Source of the DNA: Candidatus Coatesiibacteriota bacterium
Lineage (GTDB): Bacteria; Oederibacteriota; CAKKQC01
Assembly (NCBI GenBank): GCA_023265785.1
Contig: JAHFSL010000010.1
Span: forward strand, 1 to 11,476
Length of the DNA: 11,476 nt
Direction: 5' to 3'
A program made the position numbers and the translations under genes. Shown piece by piece: positions 1-7,492 of this stretch (position 1 is its first letter; each line of letters begins with the position of its first letter). The notes beneath the pieces were generated by a model that did not search any database, was not told where the DNA came from, and saw only the letters and a program-made list of their open reading frames with translations.

Positions 1-2
1 TC

Positions 3-1874
3 GTGGTCATGGGGCTGGTTACCCTGTGGACGGCGTTCGGGCCCGAAATGGGCTGGGACCCCGCCTATTACCACCTCCGTCTTCCCAAGTTATACGCCAT
101 GGCCCACAAGATCCACTTCATCCCGTACATCTATCCCTCCCATTACCCCCAGGCCATCGAGATGCTCTACGGGCTGGGCTGGCTCCTGGCGGGTGAGGGC
201 GGGGCGAAGCTCGTCAACTGGTCCTTCTGGGCGGCCTGCGCCCTGGCCGTGATGCGGCTGGCCGCACCGCTCGGGCCCCGGGGGGCCGCTCGCGCCGCCG
301 CGCTGGCGCTCGCCTTCACCCTCGCGGGGACGCTGGCTTCAGAAAATTACATTGATCTCGGCCTCTCCTTCTTTGAGGTCATGGCGCTGGCGGCCGGGCT
401 GGCCGGCCGCCCGGTCGAGGCGGGCCTGCTCGTCGGGTTCGCGATGGGGTCGAAATACACGGGGCTCTTCGCCGCCCTCGCGCTGGCGGCGGCCCTGCGC
501 GGCCGCCCCGGGGTGCTCCGGGCCGCGCGCTGGTCCGTCCTCCCCGTCCTGCCGTGGCTCGTGAAGAATGCCCTCCTGACGGGTGATCCGGTTGCCCCAT
601 TCTTCTATGGCCGGCTGGGAACGCTGGACTGGGCGGCGGGTATCAGCCAGTCGGCGCAATCCGGAGTGATTCCCAACCTGCTTCCGCGGAGCTGGGGCGC
701 GCGCGCCCATGCCCTCCTGCTCGGCCCGCGGGAGTTCCTGGCCAGCAGTTCATTCGCCGTCCACTCCGCGTTCCTGCTTGGCATGTTGCCCGCGCTGACC
801 TGGCGGTGGGGCGGGCGGGGACCCGGCCTGCGGGCCTGGGTCCTCACCGGGACGGTGGCGGTCCTGGTCCTGGCGCCCGATGGCCGCTACTGGCAGCCAT
901 TCGCCCTGCCGCTGGCCGTCCTGGCGGCGGCCCTGCTGGCGAGGTTTGAGTCCGGGGGAACCCCGGTGGCGGCGGCCGTGTTCCGCGGGCTGGCGGGCGT
1001 CGCCTTGTGCTTCGGGCCGGCGTACCACGCCATGGACATGCACCGGCTCTTCACGATCTACGGCGTGGCGGCGGGGGTCGAGGATGTGGAAGGGTACCGC
1101 GCCCGGGTCCTCCAGCCCAGCCCGTGGTACGCGATTGCCGCGGGGTGGTGCGGCCGCAATGTGCCCGCCGGGGAGCGGATCGCGGTCGTGAGCGATGTCC
1201 AGGCTTACGCCTTCGACCGGCCGGCGGTTCATGATTGCGATGCGCCGGGCTCGCGCCGCTGGGTGCCCGAACTGGCCCGGCGGGGCGGAACGCCGGAAGC
1301 CTGGGACCGCCAGTTCCGCCAGTGGCGCTCCCGGACCGTCTTCTATATCCGGATCAAGGCCATCGCCGCGGCCCGGTGGGGGGAGGAGTGGGACGAGGCC
1401 ACGGCCACGGCCTGGGCCCGGTGGTGGAATGCCCGGGCGCGGCTCCTGCTGTTCCGGGGGCAGTGTTCAATCTATGAGCTGGGGCCCCCCGTCACGACCC
1501 CGGTACCCCAACAGGACCTCCCCGGGCCGCAGGAGTGGCTCCTGGTCCGTTTCCTTCATGCCGATGGCCCCGTGGCCCGCAAGGCGATCTGGACCCGGGC
1601 GCTGGCCGTGGGATTGGAGAGCGCAATGCTGGACGGCGTCCTTGCCGAGCACATGCTCGAGGACGGGAAGGCAGCCGACGCCGCGGAGGCGGCGCGCCGC
1701 GCCATCCGGATCGCCCCGACGATCGCCTCCTTCCATGCCTCGTTGGCGCACGCGCTCATCATGCTGAACCGGCCCGCGGAGGCCCGCAAGGCGATCGGCG
1801 ACCTGCATGCGCTCAATCCCTCCTCCACCGACCTGGCCGGGCTCGAGGACGAACTCACAAAACTGGTACATTGA
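3..1874 (+). CDS. GT-C-type polytopic membrane protein with C-terminal TPR-like tail (5' end cut by window)
   Basis: The 5' end is probably missing. The frame is open to the window edge, and only about 18 residues precede an acidic motif that in GT-C enzymes normally follows a complete first transmembrane helix. That motif, GWDPAYYHLRLPKLY (residues 17-31 of the visible part), resembles the first extracytoplasmic loop of GT-C glycosyltransferases, where an Asp takes part in catalysis. Many hydrophobic Ala/Leu-rich segments follow up to about residue 350. Next comes a soluble stretch (about 355-500) with many Trp and Arg, then helical TPR-like repeats (about 546-610, e.g. RRAIRIAP and RKAIGDLHALNP). 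I infer an integral-membrane transferase using a lipid-linked sugar at the outer membrane face, with the TPR tail binding a partner. The donor and acceptor are unknown. An uncharacterised membrane protein without transferase activity is the alternative. It lies 7 bp upstream of the nuclease-fold gene and is probably co-transcribed with it. Confidence 0.72.
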   Translation: MVMGLVTLWTAFGPEMGWDPAYYHLRLPKLYAMAHKIHFIPYIYPSHYPQAIEMLYGLGWLLAGEGGAKLVNWSFWAACALAVMRLAAPLGPRGAARAAALALAFTLAGTLASENYIDLGLSFFEVMALAAGLAGRPVEAGLLVGFAMGSKYTGLFAALALAAALRGRPGVLRAARWSVLPVLPWLVKNALLTGDPVAPFFYGRLGTLDWAAGISQSAQSGVIPNLLPRSWGARAHALLLGPREFLASSSFAVHSAFLLGMLPALTWRWGGRGPGLRAWVLTGTVAVLVLAPDGRYWQPFALPLAVLAAALLARFESGGTPVAAAVFRGLAGVALCFGPAYHAMDMHRLFTIYGVAAGVEDVEGYRARVLQPSPWYAIAAGWCGRNVPAGERIAVVSDVQAYAFDRPAVHDCDAPGSRRWVPELARRGGTPEAWDRQFRQWRSRTVFYIRIKAIAAARWGEEWDEATATAWARWWNARARLLLFRGQCSIYELGPPVTTPVPQQDLPGPQEWLLVRFLHADGPVARKAIWTRALAVGLESAMLDGVLAEHMLEDGKAADAAEAARRAIRIAPTIASFHASLAHALIMLNRPAEARKAIGDLHALNPSSTDLAGLEDELTKLVH

Positions 1875-1881
1875 TCCCGCC

Positions 1882-2568
1882 GTGGCGGACAAATCCTACA
1901 AGCTCAGACCCTCCGACTTCGGCTTTCTCTGGGACGAGTGTCCGCGGTGCTTCTACCTCAAGGTGGCCCGTGATGCGCCCCGGCCGCCCGTCCCGTTTCC
2001 CCGGATCTTCAACCAGATTGACGAGGCAATGAAGGCTTCGCTTCAGAAGATCCCTTCCGCCGATTGGGCCACCGGAACACCCGCCGGCCGGTTTCACCAG
2101 GCTGATGGCTGGGTGCAATCCGTGCCCGTGACCCTGCCGGGCCGGAAGTCCTCGTGCTTCATCCGCGGCATCTTTGACACGGTCCTGGCACTGGACGCCG
2201 GTGGGTACGCCGTGGTGGACTTCAAGACCTCGACCATCAGTGACCGGAACGCGGTGAAATATGGTCGTCAGTTGAATGCCTATGCCTTCGCCATGGAGCG
2301 ACCCGCGCCGGGGGATTATGTGTCCGCCACGCCGGTCAACGCCCTGGGCCTGCTGGTGTACGAGCCCAAGTCCTTCGCGCCGGCGCCGGGCAACCGCGCC
2401 GGACTGGCCGGCGAGCTGGCATGGCTTCCCGTCACCAAGAACGACGATACCTTCGTGAAGTTCCTCGACGGCGTCCTCGCCGTCCTGGACCTGGACGAAC
2501 CGCCGCCGCCGGGCGGCGCCTGCCCCTACTGCCGCTACCGGGAAACTAGCCGGGTGAAGGGGTGGTGA
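1882..2568 (+). CDS. Orphan PD-(D/E)XK nuclease-fold protein, Cas4/RecB-nuclease-like, with paired CxxC motifs
   Basis: This is a protein of about 228 residues with a recognisable PD-(D/E)XK core: RGIFD (D99), then VVDFKTS (D113 and K115), then QLNAY (Q130 and Y134). This is the D...DxK...QxxxY order of the RecB/Cas4 nuclease group. Two Cys pairs flank the core, ECPRC (C20, C23) and CPYC (C214, C217). Such flanking Cys in Cas4 and AddB ligate a 4Fe-4S cluster; here they could bind Fe-S or zinc. A Pro-rich linker precedes the last pair. The GTG at 1882 is chosen because it lies just after the upstream stop and starts next to the conserved region. The ATG at 1807 would add 25 low-complexity residues inside the previous gene. 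No clear Shine-Dalgarno sequence is seen, so coupled translation is possible. No CRISPR repeats, cas1/cas2 or helicase gene lies nearby, so the substrate and role are unknown. The end overlaps the rhamnosidase gene by 23 bp on the opposite strand. Confidence 0.82.
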   Translation: MADKSYKLRPSDFGFLWDECPRCFYLKVARDAPRPPVPFPRIFNQIDEAMKASLQKIPSADWATGTPAGRFHQADGWVQSVPVTLPGRKSSCFIRGIFDTVLALDAGGYAVVDFKTSTISDRNAVKYGRQLNAYAFAMERPAPGDYVSATPVNALGLLVYEPKSFAPAPGNRAGLAGELAWLPVTKNDDTFVKFLDGVLAVLDLDEPPPPGGACPYCRYRETSRVKGW

Positions 2569-4774
2569 CCCGGAACGAGGCCTGACCCGGGCGGCAGGTG
2601 CGCCGCGCCCCGTCGGGCAGGATGACCGTGGCAGTTGTGCCCCGCGGGATGTCGACATCGAGCAGGAAGGCGTCGGGCGTCACCTGCCAGGCGACTTCAA
2701 TCGGGCCGCGGATGGAGTCGTAGCGCGCGGACAGGCTCGACAATTCCGACCCGGCCGCGCCCGGGTGCGGCTGGATCAGGACCTTCTTGAACCCCGGCTC
2801 GGCGGGACGGATGCCGGCGAGCCAGCCGAAAATCCACTCGCAGACCGACCCGTAGGCGAAGTGGTTGCGGGAGTTCATCTCGGGACCCGCGGTGTCCGAG
2901 TTCCAGAGTTCCCAGATCGTGGTGGCGCCCCGGGCGATCATGTGTCCCCAGGAGGGATAGTCCCGGTTCAGCATCAGGGCGAGGGCCAGGTCGTGCCGCC
3001 CGCCGTCGGTGAGCGCGGGAAGGAGGGCGGGAGTGCCGAGGAACCCGGTCGAAAGGTGGGTGCCGCGCGCCTCAATGTCGGCGGCCAGCGCGGCCACGGC
3101 CACGGGTCGCTCGGCGGGATCGAAGACGCCGTACCGCAGGGCCAGCGCGTAGAGCGCCTGGGAGCCGTCCTTGATCCGGCCCGTCGTACACCAGGTCTTC
3201 CGGAACGCCTCCCGGACCTGCCGGTGGCGCAGAGCCAACCGGTGGGCATCGGCCTTCCGGCCCAGGACCCCGGCCCACCGGGAGGCCAGGTCGCAGGTAT
3301 TAAGGTGCAGGAGGGTGGCCAGCGCGGTCTTGTCCGTGACGCCGCCCGCCGGGACCCAGTCACCGTAATCGTTGCCGCGGCGGTTGGCCCAGATCCCGTC
3401 CGGGTTGTGCTGGATGCAATAGTCGGTGAACCGCCGCATGGGTTCCCAGAACCGGCGCAGGAGCGCCTTGTCGCCGTAGAACTCATAGGCGACCCACGGC
3501 ACCACCACGCCGGCATCCGCCCAGCCTGGCGCGCCGTCGGCGGGGACGACCCAGTCGGACACCATGGGGGAGACATCGGTGAAGGAGCCGTACTCCTTTT
3601 GGGCGTCGGCCATGTCCTGGATGAACTTCGGGAGGAATGCCGAGAGGTCCGCCAGGTAACAGGCGGTCGGGGCGAAGATGTTGGCGTCGCCCATCCACCC
3701 CAACCGCTCGTCGCGCTGGGGGCAGTCAGTCAGGACACTGTGCAGATTGCCGCGCAGGCCCCACCGGGTGTTCTCCACCACCTTGTTCACCAGCGGTGAG
3801 GCGGTATGGATCTCGCCGACCAGCGGGACATCGGTGTGCAGGACCAGGCCGGTGAGCGTGGTGGCATCGGGCGTGCCGGGGAACCCGGCCATCTCGACGT
3901 ACCGGAACCCGTGGTAGGTGAACCGGGGCAACCAGGTTTCCCGGCCACCGCCACGCAGGATGTAGGTGTCAGTGGCCTCGGCCCCGCGCAGGTTCTCCGT
4001 GTACAGGGTGCCATCGGGGTTGAGAACCTCGCCGTGGCGGAGCCGGACCGTGGTCCCGGCCTGGCCCTGCACCTCCAGCCGGCAGACGCCGACCAGGTTC
4101 TGTCCCAGGTCGAAGAGGTGGACGCCGGGGCGGACTTCCCGTACGGAAATTGGCACCAGTTCCTGGGTGACCCGAATCGGGGGATCGGCCTGAAGGTGAA
4201 ACTGGAGACCGGGAATCGTGTAGGTGGTCGCGTTCGTCCAGCGCGAATCGTCGAACCCGGGCCGGTCCCAGCCGGGCATTTCGAGCCGGGCGTCGTAGAC
4301 CTCGCCCGGATACGTTTCCGAGGTGAGGATCGGGCCAAACGATGCCTTCCATGATTCGTCCGTGGAAATGGTCACCGCGGATCCCCGGAGACCCTGGACA
4401 TCCAGCAGGGCATGGAGTTTCACCGGCGGAGAGCCGAAGGAGAACCGCTGGAACCCCTTGCCGGGCATCGGGCCGCCGTACCAGCCGGGGCCGACGATGG
4501 CGCCGATGACATTCCGGCCGGGCCGGACCAGGTGGGTGACGTCATGCACCCGGTACTGGAGCCGCTTGCGGTAATCGGTCCACCCCGGCGCGAACCAGTC
4601 GTCGCCGACCCGCTCGCCATTGAGCCGCACCTCGACCGCGCCGAGCGCGGACACCAGCAGGCCGGCCCGGGCCACCGGTCTTGCGACCGTGAACTCCTTC
4701 CGGAAGAAGGGGCACGGGCCGGGCACCCTGCCGTCCGGCAACCCGATCATCGTGATTTCCGTGGGAGGCGGCAT
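2546..4774 (-). CDS. GH78 alpha-L-rhamnosidase (cytoplasmic)
   Basis: It hydrolyses terminal alpha-L-rhamnose from oligosaccharides or glycosides by an inverting mechanism. The 742-residue protein shows the usual GH78 order: an N-terminal beta domain (about 20-200; KEFTVARP, LNGERVGDDWFAPGWTDY), a second beta domain (about 200-315; FDLGQNLVGV, RHGEVLNPDGTLYTENLR), an alpha/alpha six-barrel (about 320-655) and a C-terminal beta domain (about 655-742). The barrel carries DCPQRDERLGWMGDA (D350-A364), with E356 as the expected general acid, and GATTIWELW with E622 as the probable base. The ATG at 4774 is chosen because homologous sequence begins soon after it. The frame stays open upstream to 5095, but those 107 residues look like an antisense shadow of the GH42 gene. 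A second ATG eight codons in is possible. There is no signal peptide, so the substrate must be imported or made inside. This is the only minus-strand gene in the window. It is head-to-head with the beta-galactosidase gene, suggesting joint control. Confidence 0.93.
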   Translation of the reverse strand: MPPPTEITMIGLPDGRVPGPCPFFRKEFTVARPVARAGLLVSALGAVEVRLNGERVGDDWFAPGWTDYRKRLQYRVHDVTHLVRPGRNVIGAIVGPGWYGGPMPGKGFQRFSFGSPPVKLHALLDVQGLRGSAVTISTDESWKASFGPILTSETYPGEVYDARLEMPGWDRPGFDDSRWTNATTYTIPGLQFHLQADPPIRVTQELVPISVREVRPGVHLFDLGQNLVGVCRLEVQGQAGTTVRLRHGEVLNPDGTLYTENLRGAEATDTYILRGGGRETWLPRFTYHGFRYVEMAGFPGTPDATTLTGLVLHTDVPLVGEIHTASPLVNKVVENTRWGLRGNLHSVLTDCPQRDERLGWMGDANIFAPTACYLADLSAFLPKFIQDMADAQKEYGSFTDVSPMVSDWVVPADGAPGWADAGVVVPWVAYEFYGDKALLRRFWEPMRRFTDYCIQHNPDGIWANRRGNDYGDWVPAGGVTDKTALATLLHLNTCDLASRWAGVLGRKADAHRLALRHRQVREAFRKTWCTTGRIKDGSQALYALALRYGVFDPAERPVAVAALAADIEARGTHLSTGFLGTPALLPALTDGGRHDLALALMLNRDYPSWGHMIARGATTIWELWNSDTAGPEMNSRNHFAYGSVCEWIFGWLAGIRPAEPGFKKVLIQPHPGAAGSELSSLSARYDSIRGPIEVAWQVTPDAFLLDVDIPRGTTATVILPDGARRTCRPGQASFRVTTPSPG

Positions 4775-4799
4775 CCCCCGGATGCTACCATGACGAGTC
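4775..4799. promoter_or_regulatory. 25-bp divergent gap between rhamnosidase and beta-galactosidase genes
   Basis: Only 25 bp separates the two start codons, so any promoters and operators must largely lie inside the opposite gene's 5' coding region. No convincing -35/-10 pair or operator palindrome was recognised in the gap. On the minus side a run of five G abuts the rhamnosidase ATG, which is too close for a good ribosome site. On the plus side only a weak GACGAG precedes the GTG. This is called regulatory from the gene arrangement alone. Confidence 0.35.
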
Positions 4800-6746
4800 G
4801 TGCATTTCGGAGCGTCGTGGTACCCCGAGCACTGGCCCGAGTCGCGCTGGCCGCGCGACCTCGCGTTGATGAAGCGCGCCCACTTTACGGTGGTCCGGAT
4901 GGGTGAGTTCGCCTGGTCCACCATGGAGCCCGCCGACGGGAGATTCGAGTTCGGCTGGCTCGACCGGGCCGTGGCGCTCTGTGAGCAGGCCGGAATTGAC
5001 GTGGTGCTGGGGACGCCCACGGCCGCGCCGCCGGCCTGGCTCACCAGCGCGCACCCGGAGACGCTGGCCGTGGGCGAGGACGGCCGCACGGCCATCCACG
5101 GGAACCGGTGCCATTATCGCCCGCTCTCCCCGGTCTACCTGCGGTACTGCCGCCGGATCGCGCTGGAAATGGCGAAACGGTATGGCAGGAAGAAATGCGT
5201 CATTGGCTGGCAGATTGACAATGAATTCAACCACCAGAGCCATGACGAGGATACCCGCCGGCAGTTCCAGGACTGGCTCAAGGTCAAGTACCGGACGCTG
5301 GCCCGGCTGAACGACCGGTGGTCCGGGGCCTATTGGAGCGAGGACTACCAGGACTGGCGGCAGATCGTCATTCCCACCGCTTGGGGCCATAACCCGGGCC
5401 TCCGGCTGGAGTGGCAGAGGTTCCACACCACCACCTACCGGCTCTTCCAGAAGGTCCAGATTGACGCGATTCGCCGCCATGCCGACCGCCGCCAGTGGAT
5501 CACGACGAATCTCATGGGCTGGTTCCCGCTCTTCGATCACTACCAGGTGAGCCGCGACCTGGACCTGGCCTCGTGGGACTCCTACTGGCCCACGGGCACG
5601 CCCGATCCGGTGGAGGACGCCCTGCCGCACGACCTGACGCGCGGGTTCAAGCGGAGGAACTTCTGGCTGATCGAGACCCAGCCCTCCAGCGTGAACTGGG
5701 CGGAGATCAATACCATGCACGAACCCGGCCGGATCCGCCTGCGCAACTGGCAGGCCGTGGCCCACGGCGCCGACGCCGTCCTCTACTGGCAGTGGCGCAA
5801 CGCGCTGGGCGGGCAGGAGCAATTGCACGGCTCGCTGGTCGGTCAGGACGGGGAGCCCCGGCCCTGCTTCGACGAGTTGGCGGGGCTGGGGGCCGAGTTC
5901 AGGAAGGCGGCGCCCCACCTCAAGGGCACCACCACGGCGGCCGAGGTTGCACTGGTCAACTGCTACGATTCCCGCTGGGCCGTGGGGTTCCAGCGGCACC
6001 ACAAGGACTATGACTGGGTCCGGCATTTCCGTGAGCACTATGCGCCGTTCTTCAACCGGCAGGTGGGCGTCGAGGTGCTCTCGTCCCTGGTGGCCCCGGA
6101 CCGGCACAAGCTCGTGGTGGCGCCGGCGCTGTGGCTCCTGCATGAGACCACCGCGAAGAATCTGGCCGGGTTTGTCGAGCGGGGTGGTCACCTGGTTCTG
6201 ACCACCCGGACCGGCGCCAAGGACGCGGAGAACGCACTGTTCCCGGCCCTTCCGCCGGGGCCGCTGGCTGCGCTGGCCGGGGTGGCGGTGGAGGATGTGT
6301 ACCCCCAGACCGCTCCCGTGGAAGTGACCGGCCGGTTCAAGGGGCGGGCCAAAATCTGGGTGGAGCGGCTCCGGGTGGCGAAGGGAACCGAAGTGCTGGC
6401 CCGGTTCGGGGCGGGATGCGATTGGGTCAAGGGCCGCGCCGCGGTGACCCGCCGGCGGTCCGGCCGGGGGTCGGTCACAACGCTGGCCGGCTGGTTCGAG
6501 CCGCCCCTGCTCGACGCCGTCCTGGCGGACGTCATGAAGGCGGCCGGGGTGCGGCCGCGGTTCAGCGGGCCGCCCGGCGTGGAATTCTCCGTCCGGACCG
6601 ACGGCCGCGGGCGGGAGGTCGTGATCGTCATGAATCATTCCGAGAAGGCCGTGCGGTTGCGGCCCGTTCCCGGCCGGGCCCTGCTGGCGGCCCGGCCCCG
6701 GGGACCGTGGACGCTGGCCGCGCGTGATGTCGAGGTGTTCGCCTGA
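4800..6746 (+). CDS. GH42 beta-galactosidase (cytoplasmic)
   Basis: This retaining glycosidase removes terminal beta-D-galactose. The 648-residue protein, of usual GH42 length, starts directly in the TIM barrel with WYPEHWPESRW, then RMGEFAWSTMEPADG and GTPTAAPPAWL. The acid/base is E142 in WQIDNEFN. The nucleophile is E292 in WLIETQPSSVNW. A trimerisation/Rossmann-like domain (about 383-590) and a small C-terminal beta domain (about 593-648) follow. The start is well fixed: an in-frame TGA at 4791-4793 leaves GTG 4800 as the first usable codon, just before conserved sequence. The CxCxxC zinc-binding segment found after DNEF in some family members is absent here (NHQSHDEDTRRQF instead). No signal peptide is visible. 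The stop codon overlaps the start proposed for the next glycosyltransferase, so the enzyme heads a run of envelope-glycan genes. The specificity could instead be for alpha-L-arabinopyranosides, which some GH42 enzymes also cleave. Confidence 0.94.
   Translation: MHFGASWYPEHWPESRWPRDLALMKRAHFTVVRMGEFAWSTMEPADGRFEFGWLDRAVALCEQAGIDVVLGTPTAAPPAWLTSAHPETLAVGEDGRTAIHGNRCHYRPLSPVYLRYCRRIALEMAKRYGRKKCVIGWQIDNEFNHQSHDEDTRRQFQDWLKVKYRTLARLNDRWSGAYWSEDYQDWRQIVIPTAWGHNPGLRLEWQRFHTTTYRLFQKVQIDAIRRHADRRQWITTNLMGWFPLFDHYQVSRDLDLASWDSYWPTGTPDPVEDALPHDLTRGFKRRNFWLIETQPSSVNWAEINTMHEPGRIRLRNWQAVAHGADAVLYWQWRNALGGQEQLHGSLVGQDGEPRPCFDELAGLGAEFRKAAPHLKGTTTAAEVALVNCYDSRWAVGFQRHHKDYDWVRHFREHYAPFFNRQVGVEVLSSLVAPDRHKLVVAPALWLLHETTAKNLAGFVERGGHLVLTTRTGAKDAENALFPALPPGPLAALAGVAVEDVYPQTAPVEVTGRFKGRAKIWVERLRVAKGTEVLARFGAGCDWVKGRAAVTRRRSGRGSVTTLAGWFEPPLLDAVLADVMKAAGVRPRFSGPPGVEFSVRTDGRGREVVIVMNHSEKAVRLRPVPGRALLAARPRGPWTLAARDVEVFA
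6732..6737 (+). promoter_or_regulatory. Shine-Dalgarno-like GAGGTG deciding the CTG start at 6743
   Basis: GAGGTG matches the core of the anti-16S ribosome site and lies 5 nt before the CTG at 6743, inside the last codons of the beta-galactosidase gene. No comparable purine-rich site precedes the GTG at 6779. This supports initiation at the CTG, coupled to termination of the upstream gene. Confidence 0.5.
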
Positions 6747-7492
6747 AGACCACCCGCCGGGCGCCGGCCCTCTCCATCGTGGTCCCGGCGTACAACGAGG
6801 CCGCGCGGATCACGGAAACCGCGGGCCGGCTGGCGAAGTATTTCCGCCGCAGGCGGCTGGCGTTCGAGGTCATCCTGGTCAACGACGGGAGCCGGGACAC
6901 CACCGGCGCCGAGATCGTCCGGTTGGCCCGCCGGTGGCCGGAAGTGAAGGCGCTGTCGTACCCCGCCAATCGTGGCAAGGGACACGCCCTGCGGAAGGGT
7001 ATTCTGGCGTCCCGCGGCGCTCGGGTTCTCTTCCTGGATGCCGACCTGTCCACCAAGCCGGAGGAGTGGCCCAAGTTGGAACGGGCGTTGGCGCACGGCG
7101 CCGACCTGGCGATCGGGTCGCGCAAGATGCGTGGGGCGATGCTCGTCCGGCGCCAGCCCTGGTGGCGCGAGCGGCTGGGCAAGGTGTTTACCTGGCTGGT
7201 CCGGCGCCTCCTGGTGCGCGTCAGCGATGCGACATGCGGGTTCAAGGCCTTCACCGGTGCGGCCGCCCGCGACCTCTTTTCCCGGTCGCGGCTGGATGAC
7301 TGGTCGTTCGATGCCGAGGTGCTCTACCTGGCCGAGCGGTCGGGGTACCGGATCACCGAGGTGCCGGTGGTGTGGAAGGACAACCCCAACTCCAAGGTCC
7401 GGATCGTGGGCGCGGCCGTGGGCTCCCTGCTCGGGCTGGTGCGGATCAGGCTGAACGATGCCCTGGGCCGGTACGGGCGGCGGCGTGGCTGA
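6743..7492 (+). CDS. GT2 polyprenyl-phosphate sugar synthase, ALG5/DPM1-like; probable CTG start
   Basis: It is expected to transfer a sugar, probably glucose or another hexose, from a nucleotide sugar to polyprenyl phosphate at the inner membrane face. Over 249 residues it shows LSIVVPAYNEA (10-20), VNDGSRD (46-52), NRGKGHALRKG (76-86), the DxD-type DADLS (D99, D101), DATCGFKAF (162-170) and WSFDAEVLYLAE ending in EVPVVW. The TCGFK...FDAE...EVPV set is typical of dolichyl-phosphate beta-glucosyltransferases. The usual ATG/GTG/TTG rule would give GTG 6779, which deletes the first beta strand (LSIVV). The frame upstream has no ATG, GTG or TTG before an in-frame TGA at 6725. CTG 6743 restores a normal N-terminus, overlaps the previous stop as CTGA and has GAGGTG 5 nt before it. 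There is no C-terminal transmembrane segment; the basic tail may bind the membrane. The next gene is a GT-C enzyme that could use its product. Confidence 0.85.
   Translation: MKTTRRAPALSIVVPAYNEAARITETAGRLAKYFRRRRLAFEVILVNDGSRDTTGAEIVRLARRWPEVKALSYPANRGKGHALRKGILASRGARVLFLDADLSTKPEEWPKLERALAHGADLAIGSRKMRGAMLVRRQPWWRERLGKVFTWLVRRLLVRVSDATCGFKAFTGAAARDLFSRSRLDDWSFDAEVLYLAERSGYRITEVPVVWKDNPNSKVRIVGAAVGSLLGLVRIRLNDALGRYGRRRG

Noticed and set aside
1882..2568. Reading the PD-(D/E)XK gene as a CRISPR Cas4
   Set aside because: There are no CRISPR repeats or other cas genes in the window, and the Cys arrangement is 2+2, not 1+3; only the broad nuclease fold is supported.
2765..3799. 344-codon plus-strand frame inside the rhamnosidase gene
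   Set aside because: It is antisense to a complete GH78 protein with intact catalytic motifs and shows no protein family features.
4775..5095. N-terminal extension of the rhamnosidase (107 more residues)
   Set aside because: The added sequence is low-complexity and lies wholly antisense to the start of GH42; GH78-like sequence begins only after the ATG at 4774.
4785..6638. 617-codon open frame on the minus strand opposite the beta-galactosidase gene
   Set aside because: The translation is Arg/Pro/Gly/His-rich with no recognisable domain, and the plus strand has an intact GH42 enzyme. Long antisense frames are expected where third positions are almost all G/C.
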